Part shown: piece after piece, positions 48,521-61,686 of the stretch
How positions within the stretch are numbered: the stretch's first letter is position 1
Layout of the letters: every line of letters starts with the position of its first letter
NCBI RefSeq assembly: GCF_010682065.1
Contig: NZ_JAAGWG010000001.1
Span: 164,216 to 228,215, forward strand
Length of the DNA stretch: 64,000 bases
Source: Blastococcus saxobsidens
GTDB taxonomy: Bacteria; Actinomycetota; Actinomycetes; Mycobacteriales; Geodermatophilaceae
Reading direction: 5' to 3'
Made by a program: the position numbers and the translations under genes
Notes under the pieces: model-generated
The model's input: only the letters and a program-made list of their open reading frames with translations
Databases searched by the model: none
Told to the model about the DNA's origin: nothing

Positions 48521-50414
48521 ATGCGGCGTCGATGGTCGGTCCTGGGTGCGGTGGTCGCGGTGCTGCTGGCTGCGGGGTGCACCGATGACGGGGAGGAGCA
48601 GCCCGCCGCCGCCGGCGAGGGCTGGACGGTGCTCGTCTACTCGATCGCCGACACCGATCTCGAGCCCTACCTGCTCACCGACCTGGCCGAGTTCGCCGAG
48701 GTGGGCTCGCAGGAGAACCTGCAGATCGCGGCCATGGTCGACCGGGCCGCGGACTACAGCAGCGACCCGCTGCTCGACGTCGAGGACTGGGTGGGCGCCA
48801 AGTACGTCTCCATCGGCCAGGGCAGCGTGGAGGAGCTCGAGGACCTCGGCGACGTCGACACCGGTGACCCCACGCCGCTGGCCGAGTTCATCGCCCAGGG
48901 CGTCGAGGACCACCCGGCCGAGCACTACGCGCTGGTCATCAGCGACCACGGCGCCTCCTGGCCCGGCGTCGGCGGGGACGAGGGCTCGGGCAACAGCCTG
49001 CTCACCCTCGAGGACCTCCGCAGCGGGATCGCCGACGGGCTGGACGCCGCCGGGCTGGAGAAGCTCGACCTGCTGGGCTTCGACGCCTGCCTGATGGCGA
49101 CCTACGAGACGGCCAGCGCACTGGCGCCGCTGGCCGACCGGATGATCGCCTCGCAGGAGCTCGAGCCCGGCCACGGCTGGGACTACCGCGCCTTCCAGGT
49201 GCTCGCCGACGACCCGGGCACCGACGTCGACACCCTCGGCACCGCGATCATCGACGGGTTCGCCGCCCAGGCCGAGGCGGAGGGCACCGGCGCCGACATC
49301 ACGCTGTCGATGATCGACCTGGACCGGATGGCCGCCGTCGACGCGGCCCTGGCCGACTTCAGCAGCGCGCTCGGGGAGCGGGCCGCCACGGTGGCGCCGG
49401 TCGTGGGCCGCCAGCGCGCGACGGTGCTCGGCTTCGGCAAGGACGCCGACCCGACGGTCGACACCCACATGGCCGACCTCGGGCTGCTGGCGAGCCAGAT
49501 CGGCGTCGAGGCCCTCGACGTCTCCCCCCAGGCCGACGCGCTGATCACCGCGATCAACGACGCCGTGCCCTACAAGACCGCCGGCCCGGCGGCGCTGGGC
49601 GCCAGCGGGCTGTCGATCTACTTCCCGCCGACCGCGGACCTGCTGAACCCCGACTACGCCTCGGTGGAGAGCGCCGAGGCGTGGAGCGGGTTCCTCGCCA
49701 GCTACTTCGAGGCCGGCGACGCGATCCCGGCCGCGGAACAGCCCCGGTTCGTCACCCCCGACGGCGAGGCCGAGGTCTTCTTCGACGACTTCGGGCTCAA
49801 CGTGCAGGCGCAGTTCGACGCGGCCGCGGCCGGCAACGTGACCACGGCGAGCCTCGGCTACGGCGAGGTCGGCGAGGACGGCTCGGTCACCTACTTCGGC
49901 GAGGAGCAGGCCGAGGTCTCCGACGACGGCTCCGGGACCGTGCTCGGCAGCTTCGACCTGACCGCGATGACGATCAGCGACGGCACCGACACCTCCTACG
50001 CCTACCTCTCCCTCACCTACGACGAGGAGGCGGAGGTGGCCACGATCGACGTGCCGCTGGCCTACTACGCGCCGGGGCAGACCGAGGAGTACCGGGACGT
50101 CACGCTGACGATCACCTTCGACCCGGCGAGCGGGGACGTCCTCAACGAGACGTACTACGGCTACACCGAAGCCGGCACCTACGGCGAGCTCACGGCCGAC
50201 CCCGAGGGGCTGATCGTGCCCAAGCTGCTGATCGCCGCTGCCGACGGCACCCAGTCGTGGCAGCCGGCCGCCGACGTGGGCCTGTTCGCCGACCTGCCGA
50301 ATCCAGTACGGCTCCGAGCGGCTGGCGCCGGGCACCGCGCTGACCACCCAGCTGACCGTGACCGACTTCGGCGGCAACAGCGACTCGGTGTCGGCCGAGG
50401 TGGTCGTGCCCTGA
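48521..50414 (+). CDS. clostripain-family (C11) cysteine peptidase lipoprotein, frameshifted near its 3' end
   Basis: Signal peptide with lipobox LLAAGC, then a C11 peptidase domain: WTVLVYSIADTDLEPYLL, the catalytic His in ALVISDHGASWPG and the catalytic Cys in LLGFDACLMATYETAS. A beta-rich C-terminal region follows. Reading stays intact to about nt 50299 (630 codons with the tail). One extra base near 50300 (CCGAATCC) then shifts the frame: the shifted frame continues sensibly as IQYGSERLAPGTALTTQLTV to a TGA at 50412-50414, right before a post-stop repeat, whereas the unshifted frame turns Arg/Gly-rich and runs to 50512 into the next gene. It may be a real mutation or a sequencing error; the catalytic part is unaffected. 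Confidence 0.78.
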
Positions 50415-50475
50415 AGGACCACCCTTCCCCCCACGCCTCGCAGGCTCGGCGCGGGGCCCTGAAGGGCGGCCGTTC
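50415..50475 (+). repeat. post-stop hairpin repeat, copy 2
   Basis: Starting right after the restored stop codon of the peptidase gene, it shares AGGACC, a C-run, CTCGCAGGCTCGG and GGGGCCCTGAAGGG with the element at 36212. ACCACCCTTC near its start pairs roughly with GAAGGGCGGC near its end. A likely terminator. Confidence 0.65.
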
Positions 50476-50508
50476 CAGCCCGTCACCAGGCGGGGATACT
50501 GGAGGGCG

Positions 50509-52326
<1,818 letters not shown>

Positions 52327-52352
52327 GGCCTCCCGGCCGTCCTGGCTCAGCG

Positions 52353-52396
52353 CGAGGGGTCCTGGCTCACCGTCGACCGTGAGTCAGGAACCCTCG
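52353..52396. terminator. long hairpin after the ABC-F gene
   Basis: CGAGGGGTCCTGGCTCAC (52353-52370) pairs with GTGAGTCAGGAACCCTCG (52379-52396) at 16 of 18 positions, the other two being G-U type, around an 8-nt loop. Two more palindromes follow at once (TGATCAGG-TC-CCTGATCA at 52397-52414 and TCGGCC-C-GGCCGA). The first is a probable terminator of the ABC-F gene. Confidence 0.65.
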
Positions 52397-52521
52397 TGAT
52401 CAGGTCCCTGATCATCGGCCCGGCCGATGAGTCGTGGCCCCAGGTAATCTGCAGGCACCGCCCGCCGGTCGTCCCCCGACGTCAGTGGTCGTCCCGAGCC
52501 CATCGAGACTCCCGGAGACCC

Positions 52522-55407
52522 GTGCTCGCACTCCTGCTCCTCCACCTCGTGGCCGCCGTGCTCGCGCCGGTGCTCGTGCGCTGGTGGGGCCGGAACGCGT
52601 TCCTCGCCCTCGCCCTCGTGCCGGCCTCCGCCCTGGTCTGGATCCTGACCCGGCTGACCGGCGTGACCGGCGGCGGCGAGGTCACCGAGACCGTGCCCTG
52701 GGTCCCGGCCCTCGAGCTGAGCGTCGCCCTGCGGCTGGACTCCCTGGCGCTGGTCTTCGCGCTGCTGGTCACCGGGGTCGGTGCCCTCGTCCTGCTGTAC
52801 TGCGCCCGCTACTTCGAGCCCGACGACGAGGGGACCGGCCGGTTCGCCGGCACCCTGACCGCGTTCTCCGGCTCCATGCTCGGCCTGGTCCTGGCCGACC
52901 ACCTGCTGCTGCTCTACGTCTTCTGGGAGCTCACGACCGTCTTCTCCTACCTGCTCATCGGCGGGTCGGGGAGCAAGCTGGCGGCCCGGCGCGCGGCCAG
53001 CCAGGCGCTGATCCTCACCACCGCCGGCGGGCTGGCCATGCTGGTGGGCCTGATCATGCTGGGGGAGACCAGCGGCAGCTACCTGCTGTCGGAGGTGGTC
53101 GCCGATCCCGGCAGCGGACCGCTGCTCGTCACCGGCACGATGCTCGTCCTGGCCGGGGCGATCACCAAGTCGGCGATGATCCCGTTCCACTTCTGGCTGC
53201 CCGCGGCGATGGAGGCCCCCACCCCGGTCAGCGCCTACCTGCACGCCGCGGCGATGGTGAAGGCCGGCATCTACCTGGTCGCCCGGCTGGCCCCCGGGTT
53301 CGCCGACGTCCCGGGCTGGCGGCCGGTGGTCGTCGGCCTGGGCCTGGCCACGATGCTGGTCGGCGGCTACCGGGCGCTGCGGCAGTACGACCTCAAGCTG
53401 CTGCTCGCCTTCGGGACGGTCAGCCAGCTCGGCTTCCTCATGGTGCTGGTCGGCGCGGGGACCCGGGAGCTGGCGGCCGCCGGGCTGGCGATGACGCTGG
53501 CGCACGCCCTGTTCAAGTCCACGCTCTTCCTCAGCGTCGGCGTCATCGACCACGCCACCGGAGTCCGCGACCTGCGCCGGCTCTCCGGGCTGGGCCGGCG
53601 GCTGCCCGTGCTGGCGGCCATCGGCACGCTCGCCGCGGCGTCCATGGCCGGGCTGCCGCCGCTGCTGGGCTTCGTCGGCAAGGAGGCGGCGTTCACCGCG
53701 CTGCTGGACGGCGGGCTGCCCGACCGGACCGCAGCCGTCGTCGTCCTCGTCGGGCTGGTGCTCGGCTCGGTGCTCACCGCCGGCTACACCGCGCGCTTCC
53801 TGTGGGGGGCCTTCGCCCGCAAGCCCGGGCTGCCCGCCACCGCACCGGCCGAGCTGGTGCACGCCCCCGGCGCGCTGTTCCTCGCCGCCCCGGCCACGCT
53901 GGCCCTGCTCGGCCTGGCCGCCGGCCCGCTGAGCCCGCTGCTCGAGCCGCTGGTCGCCGGCTACGCCGACACGATGCCGCTGCTGGCGGCGGAGGCCGAG
54001 AAGCTGGCGCTCTGGCACGGCCTGCAGCCGGCGCTGCTGCTCTCGGCGGTCACCGTCGCCGGTGGCGCCGCCCTGTTCGTGGCGCGGGGAGCGGTCTACC
54101 GCGTGCAGCGGCGCTTCGCCGTCGGCGCCTCGGCCGACGAGGGCTACTGGAACACGCTGCAGACGCTGGACCGGCTGGCCGTGCTGGTCACGGGCACCAC
54201 GCAGCGCGGCTCGCTGCCGGCCTACCTGGGCACGATCCTCGTCGTCGTCCTGGCGCTGCCGGGGTCGATCCTGCTGTTCCAGGCGCCGTGGCCGGGGGAG
54301 TGGCGGGCGTGGGACACCCCGGTCCAGGCGCTGGTCGGCGCGGTGGTGCTCATCGCCGCCGGGCTCGCGCTGCGCATCCGGCAGCGGCTGTCGGCCGTCC
54401 TCGTCGTCGGCGTCACCGGCTACGGCCTCGCGGTGCTCTTCGCGCTGCAGGGCGCCCCGGACCTCGCCCTCACCCAGTTCCTGGTCGAGACCCTCACCCT
54501 CGTCGTCTTCGTCCTGGTGCTGCGCAAGCTGCCCAAGGACATCACCGAGCGGCACCGGCCGCGGGAGCGCACCTTCCGGGGGGTGCTCGCCGTCGCCGTC
54601 GGGGTGCTCATGGCCTGCGCCGGGGCGGTCGCGATGAGCGCCCGCACCGCCACCCCCGTCTCGGTCGACCACCCCGAGGCGGCGTACGAGTTCGGCGGCG
54701 GCAAGAACGTCGTCAACGTGACGCTGGTCGACATCCGGGCGTGGGACACCCTGGGGGAGATCTCCCTGCTCGTCGTCGCCGCGACCGGGGTGGCCAGCCT
54801 GGTCTTCCTGCGGCGGCGGACCGGCGCGGTCGACCGGCTGGACCCGGTCCGGCTGGCGCAGGACGACCGGCGCGCCCACCGCGCCCCCCGCGGGCAGTGG
54901 CTGGCGGCGTCGCAGGCCCTGGCGCCCGAGCGGCGGTCGGTGATCCTCGAGGTGATCACCCGGATCCTGTTCCACACCATCGTGGTCTTCTCGCTGTACC
55001 TGCTGTTCAGCGGGCACAACGAGCCCGGCGGCGGGTTCGCCGGCGGGCTGGTCGCCGGCCTGGCCCTGGTGCTGCGCTACCTGGCCGGTGGGCGCTACGA
55101 GCTCGGCGAGGCCGCACCGGTCGATCCCGGCCTGCTGCTGGGCATCGGCCTGCTGGTCGCCGGCACCACCGGCGTGGTCGGGCTGACGCTGGGCGCCCAG
55201 GTCCTGCAGACGGCGATCCTCGAGACCACGCTGCCGGTGCTGGGCGACGTCAAGCTGGTCACGTCGCTGTTCTTCGACGTCGGCGTCTACCTCATCGTGG
55301 TCGGGCTGGTGCTGGACATCCTGCGCAGCCTCGGCGCCGAACTGGACCGCCAGGTCGACGAGGACGACCCGATCGACTCCGCCCGGGGAGAGGTGATCGC
55401 CCGATGA
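52522..55407 (+). CDS. mrpA: Na+/H+ antiporter subunit A with fused subunit B domain
   Basis: A 961-residue membrane protein. The first 550 residues are the NuoL-like MrpA core (FWELTTVFSYLLIGG, MIPFHFWLPAAMEAPTPVSAYLHAAAMVKAGIYLVARL, LLAFGTVSQLG). About residues 620-760 form the MrpA C-terminal/DUF4040 part, and from about 820 on the sequence is MrpB-like (LEVITRILFHTIVVFSLYLLFSGHNEPGGGFAGGLVAG), so A and B are fused. It is the proton-translocating subunit of the Mrp complex. GTG 52522 is chosen because it precedes the first span after GGAGACCC. It starts a six-gene operon with overlapping genes. Confidence 0.93.
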   Translation: MLALLLLHLVAAVLAPVLVRWWGRNAFLALALVPASALVWILTRLTGVTGGGEVTETVPWVPALELSVALRLDSLALVFALLVTGVGALVLLYCARYFEPDDEGTGRFAGTLTAFSGSMLGLVLADHLLLLYVFWELTTVFSYLLIGGSGSKLAARRAASQALILTTAGGLAMLVGLIMLGETSGSYLLSEVVADPGSGPLLVTGTMLVLAGAITKSAMIPFHFWLPAAMEAPTPVSAYLHAAAMVKAGIYLVARLAPGFADVPGWRPVVVGLGLATMLVGGYRALRQYDLKLLLAFGTVSQLGFLMVLVGAGTRELAAAGLAMTLAHALFKSTLFLSVGVIDHATGVRDLRRLSGLGRRLPVLAAIGTLAAASMAGLPPLLGFVGKEAAFTALLDGGLPDRTAAVVVLVGLVLGSVLTAGYTARFLWGAFARKPGLPATAPAELVHAPGALFLAAPATLALLGLAAGPLSPLLEPLVAGYADTMPLLAAEAEKLALWHGLQPALLLSAVTVAGGAALFVARGAVYRVQRRFAVGASADEGYWNTLQTLDRLAVLVTGTTQRGSLPAYLGTILVVVLALPGSILLFQAPWPGEWRAWDTPVQALVGAVVLIAAGLALRIRQRLSAVLVVGVTGYGLAVLFALQGAPDLALTQFLVETLTLVVFVLVLRKLPKDITERHRPRERTFRGVLAVAVGVLMACAGAVAMSARTATPVSVDHPEAAYEFGGGKNVVNVTLVDIRAWDTLGEISLLVVAATGVASLVFLRRRTGAVDRLDPVRLAQDDRRAHRAPRGQWLAASQALAPERRSVILEVITRILFHTIVVFSLYLLFSGHNEPGGGFAGGLVAGLALVLRYLAGGRYELGEAAPVDPGLLLGIGLLVAGTTGVVGLTLGAQVLQTAILETTLPVLGDVKLVTSLFFDVGVYLIVVGLVLDILRSLGAELDRQVDEDDPIDSARGEVIAR

Positions 55408-55931
55408 CCCCCACCGTCGTCCTGCCGGTGATCGTCGGCGTGCTCTACGCCGCCGGTGTCTACCTGCTGCTCGACCGCAGCCTCACCCGCGTCCTGCTGG
55501 GCTTCCTGCTGCTGGGCAACGCGACCAACCTGCTGCTGCTCTCCAGCGGGGGCGCGGCCGGGCTGGCGCCGATCCTGGGCTACGCCGAACCGGAGGAGAT
55601 GAGCGACTCGCTGCCGCAGGCGCTCGTCCTCACCGCCATCGTCATCACCTTCGGCATCGCGGCGTTCCTGCTGGCGATCATCTACCGGTCCTGGCGGCTG
55701 GTCCGGCAGGAGGTCATCGAGGTGGACGAGGAGGACCGCAGGATCGCCCGCCGGTCGGACACCGACGCCGACGACATCGACCCCGACGACCTGGCGCCCG
55801 AGGACCGGCCGGCCATGCACGCCGACACCTTCGCGGCCGACAACGAGGTCGAGCGGGGGCTGGCCCGGCAGTACGCCGGCATGGCCTCCGACGACGTCGA
55901 CCTGCCGCCGACGCGGCGGAGGAAGCGATGA
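55404..55931 (+). CDS. mrpC: Na+/H+ antiporter subunit C
   Basis: A 175-residue NuoK-like subunit with three spans (VVLPVIVGVLYAAGVYLLLDRSLTRVLLGFLLLGNATNLLLL and ALVLTAIVITFGIAAFLLAIIYR). The cytoplasmic tail of about 75 acidic residues is longer than in many MrpC proteins. ATG 55404 overlaps mrpA (ATGA) and its stop overlaps mrpD. Confidence 0.93.
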   Translation: MTPTVVLPVIVGVLYAAGVYLLLDRSLTRVLLGFLLLGNATNLLLLSSGGAAGLAPILGYAEPEEMSDSLPQALVLTAIVITFGIAAFLLAIIYRSWRLVRQEVIEVDEEDRRIARRSDTDADDIDPDDLAPEDRPAMHADTFAADNEVERGLARQYAGMASDDVDLPPTRRRKR

Positions 55932-57649
55932 TCCGGGTCCTCACGCCGCTGCCGGTGCTGCTCCCGCTGCTCGGGGCGGCAGCGGCCCTGCTGGTCGGCG
56001 GCCGCCACCCGCGGATCCAGCGGACGCTGAGCGTCCTCGTGCTGAGCGCGGTGCTCGTCGTCTCGGTCGTGCTGCTGATGCTCGCCGACGCCGACGGTGC
56101 CGACGCGATCTCCGTCGGCGGGTGGCCGGTGCCGCTGGGCATCGTGCTGGTGGTCGACCGGCTGTCGGCGCTGATGCTGGTGGTCGCGGCGACGGTGGCG
56201 CTCGGCGTCCTGGTGTTCGCGGTCGGGCAGGGCGCGGCCGACGGCGACGAGGAGACGCCGATCTCGATCTTCCACCCGACGTTCCTGGTGCTGATCGCCG
56301 GCGTGGCCAACGCCTTCCTCGCCGGGGACCTGTTCAACCTCTACGTCGGCTTCGAGATCCTGCTGACCGCCAGCTACGTGCTGCTGACCCTCGGCGGCTC
56401 CGCGCCACGGATCCGCGCGGGCATCACCTACATCATCGTGAGCCTGCTCAGCTCGATCCTCTTCCTCGCCGCGATCGGGCTGGTCTACGCCGCGACCGGC
56501 ACGGTCAACATGGCCCAGCTGGCCCTGCGCCTGGCCGAGCTGCCCGAGGGCACCCAGCTGCTGCTGCAGTCGATGCTGCTGATCGCCTTCTGCATCAAGG
56601 CGGCGGTGTTCCCGCTGTCGGCCTGGCTGCCCGACAGCTACCCGACCGCCCCGGCCCCGGTGACGGCGGTGTTCGCCGGGCTGCTCACGAAGGTCGGCGT
56701 CTACGCGATCATCCGCACCCAGACGCTGCTGTTCCCCGGCGGCGCGCTCGACGACGTGCTGATGTGGGCCGCGCTGGCCACCATGCTGATCGGCATCCTG
56801 GGCGCGGTGGCGCAGACCGACATCCGCCGGATCCTGTCCTTCACGCTGGTCAGCCACATCGGCTACATGATCTTCGGGATCTCGCTCGCCTCGACCGCGG
56901 GGCTGGCCGGCGCGGTCTTCTACGTGGTGCACCACATCGCGATCCAGACGACGTTGTTCCTCGTCGCCGGGCTGATCGAGCGGCAGGGCGGCTCGACCGG
57001 CGTGGACCGCCTCGGCGGGCTGGCGAAGGCCTCGCCGCTGCTCGCCGTCCTCTACTTCGTGCCGGCCATGAACCTGGCCGGCATCCCGCCGTTCTCCGGC
57101 TTCATCGGCAAGTTCGGGCTGCTGGACGCCGGGATCGCCGACGGCGGCTGGCTGCCGCTGGTGCTGGTGGGTGCCGGCGCGGTCACCAGCCTGCTCACCC
57201 TGCTGGCGATCTCCCGGGTGTGGAACCGCGCGTTCTGGCGGCCACGCGCGCAGTCCCCGGTCGGCGACACCGACGCGGCCGCCGCCGCCGACGCCGGGCC
57301 GGAGCTGTCGGCCGCCCCGCTGGAGGAGCCGGACGGCCCCGACGGCGCGGCCGGTGGCAGCACGGCGGTCCGGTCCAGCGCGCGCCGGGCGGCCTGGCAG
57401 CGGCACACCGCCGTGGCCACGGCCACGACGCCCGCCACCGACGGGCTGGGGGACGGCGGGTCCGCCGACCGGCCGCTGCAGCCGCTGCCGCGCGTGATGG
57501 TGGGCTCCACCGCGGTCATGGTGGCGGTGACGGTGGCGCTGACCGCGCTGGCCGGCCCGCTGTACGGCATCGCCGACCGCGCCGCGGAGGACCTGAGGGA
57601 CCGCGGGCCCTACATCGATGCGGTGTTCGGTGGGGAGGGGCGGCCATGA
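55928..57649 (+). CDS. mrpD: Na+/H+ antiporter subunit D
   Basis: A 573-residue NuoN/L-like subunit with about fourteen spans. The conserved AFCIKAAVFPLSAWLPDSYPTAPAPVTAVFAGLLTKVGVYAIIRTQ carries the functional Lys and Glu region, and MNLAGIPPFSGFIGKFGLLDA is typical MrpD. A hydrophilic insertion of about 90 residues (SPVGDTDAAAAADAGPELSAAP...) precedes the last span. The gene overlaps both neighbours. Confidence 0.94.
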   Translation: MIRVLTPLPVLLPLLGAAAALLVGGRHPRIQRTLSVLVLSAVLVVSVVLLMLADADGADAISVGGWPVPLGIVLVVDRLSALMLVVAATVALGVLVFAVGQGAADGDEETPISIFHPTFLVLIAGVANAFLAGDLFNLYVGFEILLTASYVLLTLGGSAPRIRAGITYIIVSLLSSILFLAAIGLVYAATGTVNMAQLALRLAELPEGTQLLLQSMLLIAFCIKAAVFPLSAWLPDSYPTAPAPVTAVFAGLLTKVGVYAIIRTQTLLFPGGALDDVLMWAALATMLIGILGAVAQTDIRRILSFTLVSHIGYMIFGISLASTAGLAGAVFYVVHHIAIQTTLFLVAGLIERQGGSTGVDRLGGLAKASPLLAVLYFVPAMNLAGIPPFSGFIGKFGLLDAGIADGGWLPLVLVGAGAVTSLLTLLAISRVWNRAFWRPRAQSPVGDTDAAAAADAGPELSAAPLEEPDGPDGAAGGSTAVRSSARRAAWQRHTAVATATTPATDGLGDGGSADRPLQPLPRVMVGSTAVMVAVTVALTALAGPLYGIADRAAEDLRDRGPYIDAVFGGEGRP

Positions 57650-58248
57650 CCAGCGACCCGGCGCCCGGTCCCGGCAGCCGGCTGGCCCACCAGCTGCGCC
57701 ACCAGCTGCCCCTGCTCGTGTGGCTGGTGGCGGTGTGGAACCTGCTCTGGGGGACGTGGTCGTGGGCGAACCTGCTCGCCGGCATCGTCGTGGCGCTGGT
57801 GGTCACCTGGCTGCTGCCCCTGCCGCCGGTCGTGGGCGGCGCGCGGCTCCGGCCGCTGGGGCTGCTCGTCTTCCTCGGCACGTTCCTGGCCGACCTGGTG
57901 TACTCCGGCGCGGAGGTCGCCTGGCAGACCGTCCGGCCCAGCGGCATCGACCGCAGCGCCATCCTGCGCGTCCAGCTGCGCACCGACTCCGACCTGCTGC
58001 TCACCATCCTGTCCGAGTCGGTGACGCTGGTGCCCGGCTCGATGGTGATGGACCTGGACCGGGAGCGGGGGGTGCTGGTGCTGCACGTCCTGCACGTCCG
58101 CGACGACGACGACGTCGAACGCCAGCGCGCGTCGGTCCTCGCCCAGGAGGAGCGGATCGTCCGGGCGTTCGGCACCGACGACGAGATCGCGGCGCTGAGC
58201 CGCGCGCCGGGGGAGCCGTTCCCGGCGGCGGAGCGGAGGACCCCGTGA
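57646..58248 (+). CDS. mrpE: Na+/H+ antiporter subunit E
   Basis: A 200-residue subunit with two or three N-terminal spans (LPLLVWLVAVWNLLWGTWSWANLLAGIVVALVV) and a cytoplasmic domain with VQLRTDSDLLLTILSESVTLVPGSMVMDLD and VLHVLHV, typical of MrpE. ATG 57646 overlaps mrpD. Confidence 0.92.
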   Translation: MTSDPAPGPGSRLAHQLRHQLPLLVWLVAVWNLLWGTWSWANLLAGIVVALVVTWLLPLPPVVGGARLRPLGLLVFLGTFLADLVYSGAEVAWQTVRPSGIDRSAILRVQLRTDSDLLLTILSESVTLVPGSMVMDLDRERGVLVLHVLHVRDDDDVERQRASVLAQEERIVRAFGTDDEIAALSRAPGEPFPAAERRTP

Positions 58249-58586
58249 CGATCGTCTACTGGCTGACCTACGGGATGCTCGGCGGGGGCGCACTCCTGGC
58301 GCTGGTCCGGCTGGGCCTGGGGCCGTCGCTGCTGGACCGGGTCGTCGCCACCGACACGCTGCTGGTGATCATCGCCGCGGGCCTGGCCGTGCACGCCGGC
58401 CTCGCGCGGGACCCCACGCTGGTCCCCGTCCTGGTCGTGGTGTCGCTGCTGGCGTTCGTCGGGTCGGTGTTGGTCGCGCGCTACATCGGCGGCATGCTGC
58501 TCCGGTCGGCCGACGACGGGCAGGACGTCGGGCTGCCGGAGGCGGCCGAGGAGCGCGCCGCGCGGGCGAGCGAGGGGGAGCGGTGA
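58245..58586 (+). CDS. mrpF: Na+/H+ antiporter subunit F
   Basis: A 113-residue subunit with three short spans. GPSLLDRVVATDTLLVIIAAGLAV is the MrpF signature, and VPVLVVVSLLAFVGSVLVARYI the third span. An acidic tail follows. GTG 58245 overlaps mrpE. Confidence 0.92.
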   Translation: MTIVYWLTYGMLGGGALLALVRLGLGPSLLDRVVATDTLLVIIAAGLAVHAGLARDPTLVPVLVVVSLLAFVGSVLVARYIGGMLLRSADDGQDVGLPEAAEERAARASEGER

Positions 58587-59029
58587 GCGCCCTCCAGACG
58601 CTGGGCGACGTCGTCGCGGTGGCGTTCCTGCTCCTGGGGGCGCTGCTGTGCCTGACGGCGGGGATCGGGCTGCTGCGGTTCCCCGACGTGCTGACCCGGA
58701 TGCACGCGGGCACCAAGCCGCAGGTGCTGGGCGTGCTGTTGATCATGGTGGGCGGTGCCATCCGGCTGCAGGGCTGGTCGGCCACCTGGATGCTGCTGCT
58801 CGTGGCGGTGTTCCAGATGCTCACCGCCCCGGTGAGCGCGCACATGGTCAGCCGGGTCGCCTACCGCCGCCGACACGTCCGCCGCGACCGGCTGCTGGTC
58901 GACGAGCAGCACACCGCGGGGCAGGACCGGCTGTACCGGGGCGACGAGCCCGCCGACGCGCCGCCGGAGGAGCCGGCGACGGCCCTGGCCGAGCGCGTCC
59001 GCGAGAACCGCGAGGACGGGACGCGCTGA
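58583..59029 (+). CDS. mrpG: Na+/H+ antiporter subunit G
   Basis: A 148-residue subunit with three spans. LLCLTAGIGLLRFPDVLTRMHAGTKPQVLGVLLIMVGGAI is the MrpG signature, and APVSAHMVSRVAYRR the end of the third span. The hydrophilic tail is longer than usual. GTG 58583 overlaps mrpF. It ends the mrp operon; the last codons form one arm of a terminator. Confidence 0.92.
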   Translation: MSALQTLGDVVAVAFLLLGALLCLTAGIGLLRFPDVLTRMHAGTKPQVLGVLLIMVGGAIRLQGWSATWMLLLVAVFQMLTAPVSAHMVSRVAYRRRHVRRDRLLVDEQHTAGQDRLYRGDEPADAPPEEPATALAERVRENREDGTR

Positions 59030-59046
59030 GTTCGCGCGTCCCGTCC
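59014..59046. terminator. bidirectional terminator between mrpG and leuA
   Basis: A perfect 13-bp stem (59014-59026 and 59034-59046; inner part ACGGGACGCGC / GCGCGTCCCGT) with a 7-nt loop that contains the mrpG stop codon. It lies 8 nt beyond the stop of the convergent leuA gene. Confidence 0.85.
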
Positions 59047-59054
59047 CGCGGGGG

Positions 59055-60956
<1,902 letters not shown>

Positions 60957-61619
60957 TCAGCCCACGTCGCAGCGACACGGGCAGTCGTCCGCGTGCACGG
61001 GAGGACCGCTCCGGTCGTCGAGCTCGTCGCAGACCGATGGGCAGGTGCAGGTCCAGGGGTCCGGGAGGTGGCCGCCCCCACCGGTCTCGACCCGGCGTCG
61101 CAGTTCCTCCTGCCGTCGGCGTCGCCACTCGGACTTCCGCGCCTCGGCTCGCTCCCGCGGGGTGTCGCCCGGCCGGGGGAGCAGGTGGTCGTCGGGTCTG
61201 TCGGCGAGGTCGCGATCGCCCTGCCAGGGGCTGCGCCGGTCGAACGTGTACGTCGGCTGCGACCGGTCGCGCCGGTCGGCCCACCGCCACGACCGCTCCT
61301 CGCTCAGCACCGTGTCCAGGTGGGCCGGGAAGCGGCGTCCTGCCTGATCCCGCACGGCGTCGGGATGCATCCCCGATACTTCGGCACCGGTCGCGTCCAC
61401 CAGTGCGATCCGCAGGCCCGCGAGGCGGGCGGCGCGGGCCAGCGCTGCGACGGGAAGGCCCCGGCTGCCGGTCTCGGCCTGCGCAACGGCGGCGACGCTC
61501 AGCCCGGCCGCCTCCGCGAGCTGCCGCTGCGAGAGGTCGGCCAGCCGTCGGATGCGCCGCAGCGCTCCGCCGAGGTCGAAGGGCTCGGGCACGAGCCGAT
61601 CATCACCGCTGTCCGGCAT
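60957..61619 (-). CDS. XRE-family regulator with Cys-rich tail
   Basis: A 220-residue protein. An HTH_3 domain at about residues 15-75 (LGGALRRIRRLADLSQRQLAEAAGLSVAAVAQAETGSRGLP) is followed by a middle region (residues 85-110) and a charged, Arg-rich linker. The C-terminus is unusual: CTCPSVCDELDDRSGPPVHADDCPCRCDVG holds six cysteines and a histidine, a possible zinc or redox site. ATG 61619 starts just before the HTH. It ends 20 nt upstream of the leuA leader and could read through into it. Confidence 0.8.
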   Translation of the reverse strand: MPDSGDDRLVPEPFDLGGALRRIRRLADLSQRQLAEAAGLSVAAVAQAETGSRGLPVAALARAARLAGLRIALVDATGAEVSGMHPDAVRDQAGRRFPAHLDTVLSEERSWRWADRRDRSQPTYTFDRRSPWQGDRDLADRPDDHLLPRPGDTPRERAEARKSEWRRRRQEELRRRVETGGGGHLPDPWTCTCPSVCDELDDRSGPPVHADDCPCRCDVG

Positions 61620-61686
61620 GGCTCACGGGCGGTCCGGCGAACCTGTGGACGCCGGCTCGACAAGGGACACCACGTATTCCGGCACG

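Noticed and set aside
52384..55017. Minus-strand open frame of about 880 codons opposite mrpA
   Set aside because: Gln/Asp/Arg-rich shadow of the antiporter gene without recognisable domains.
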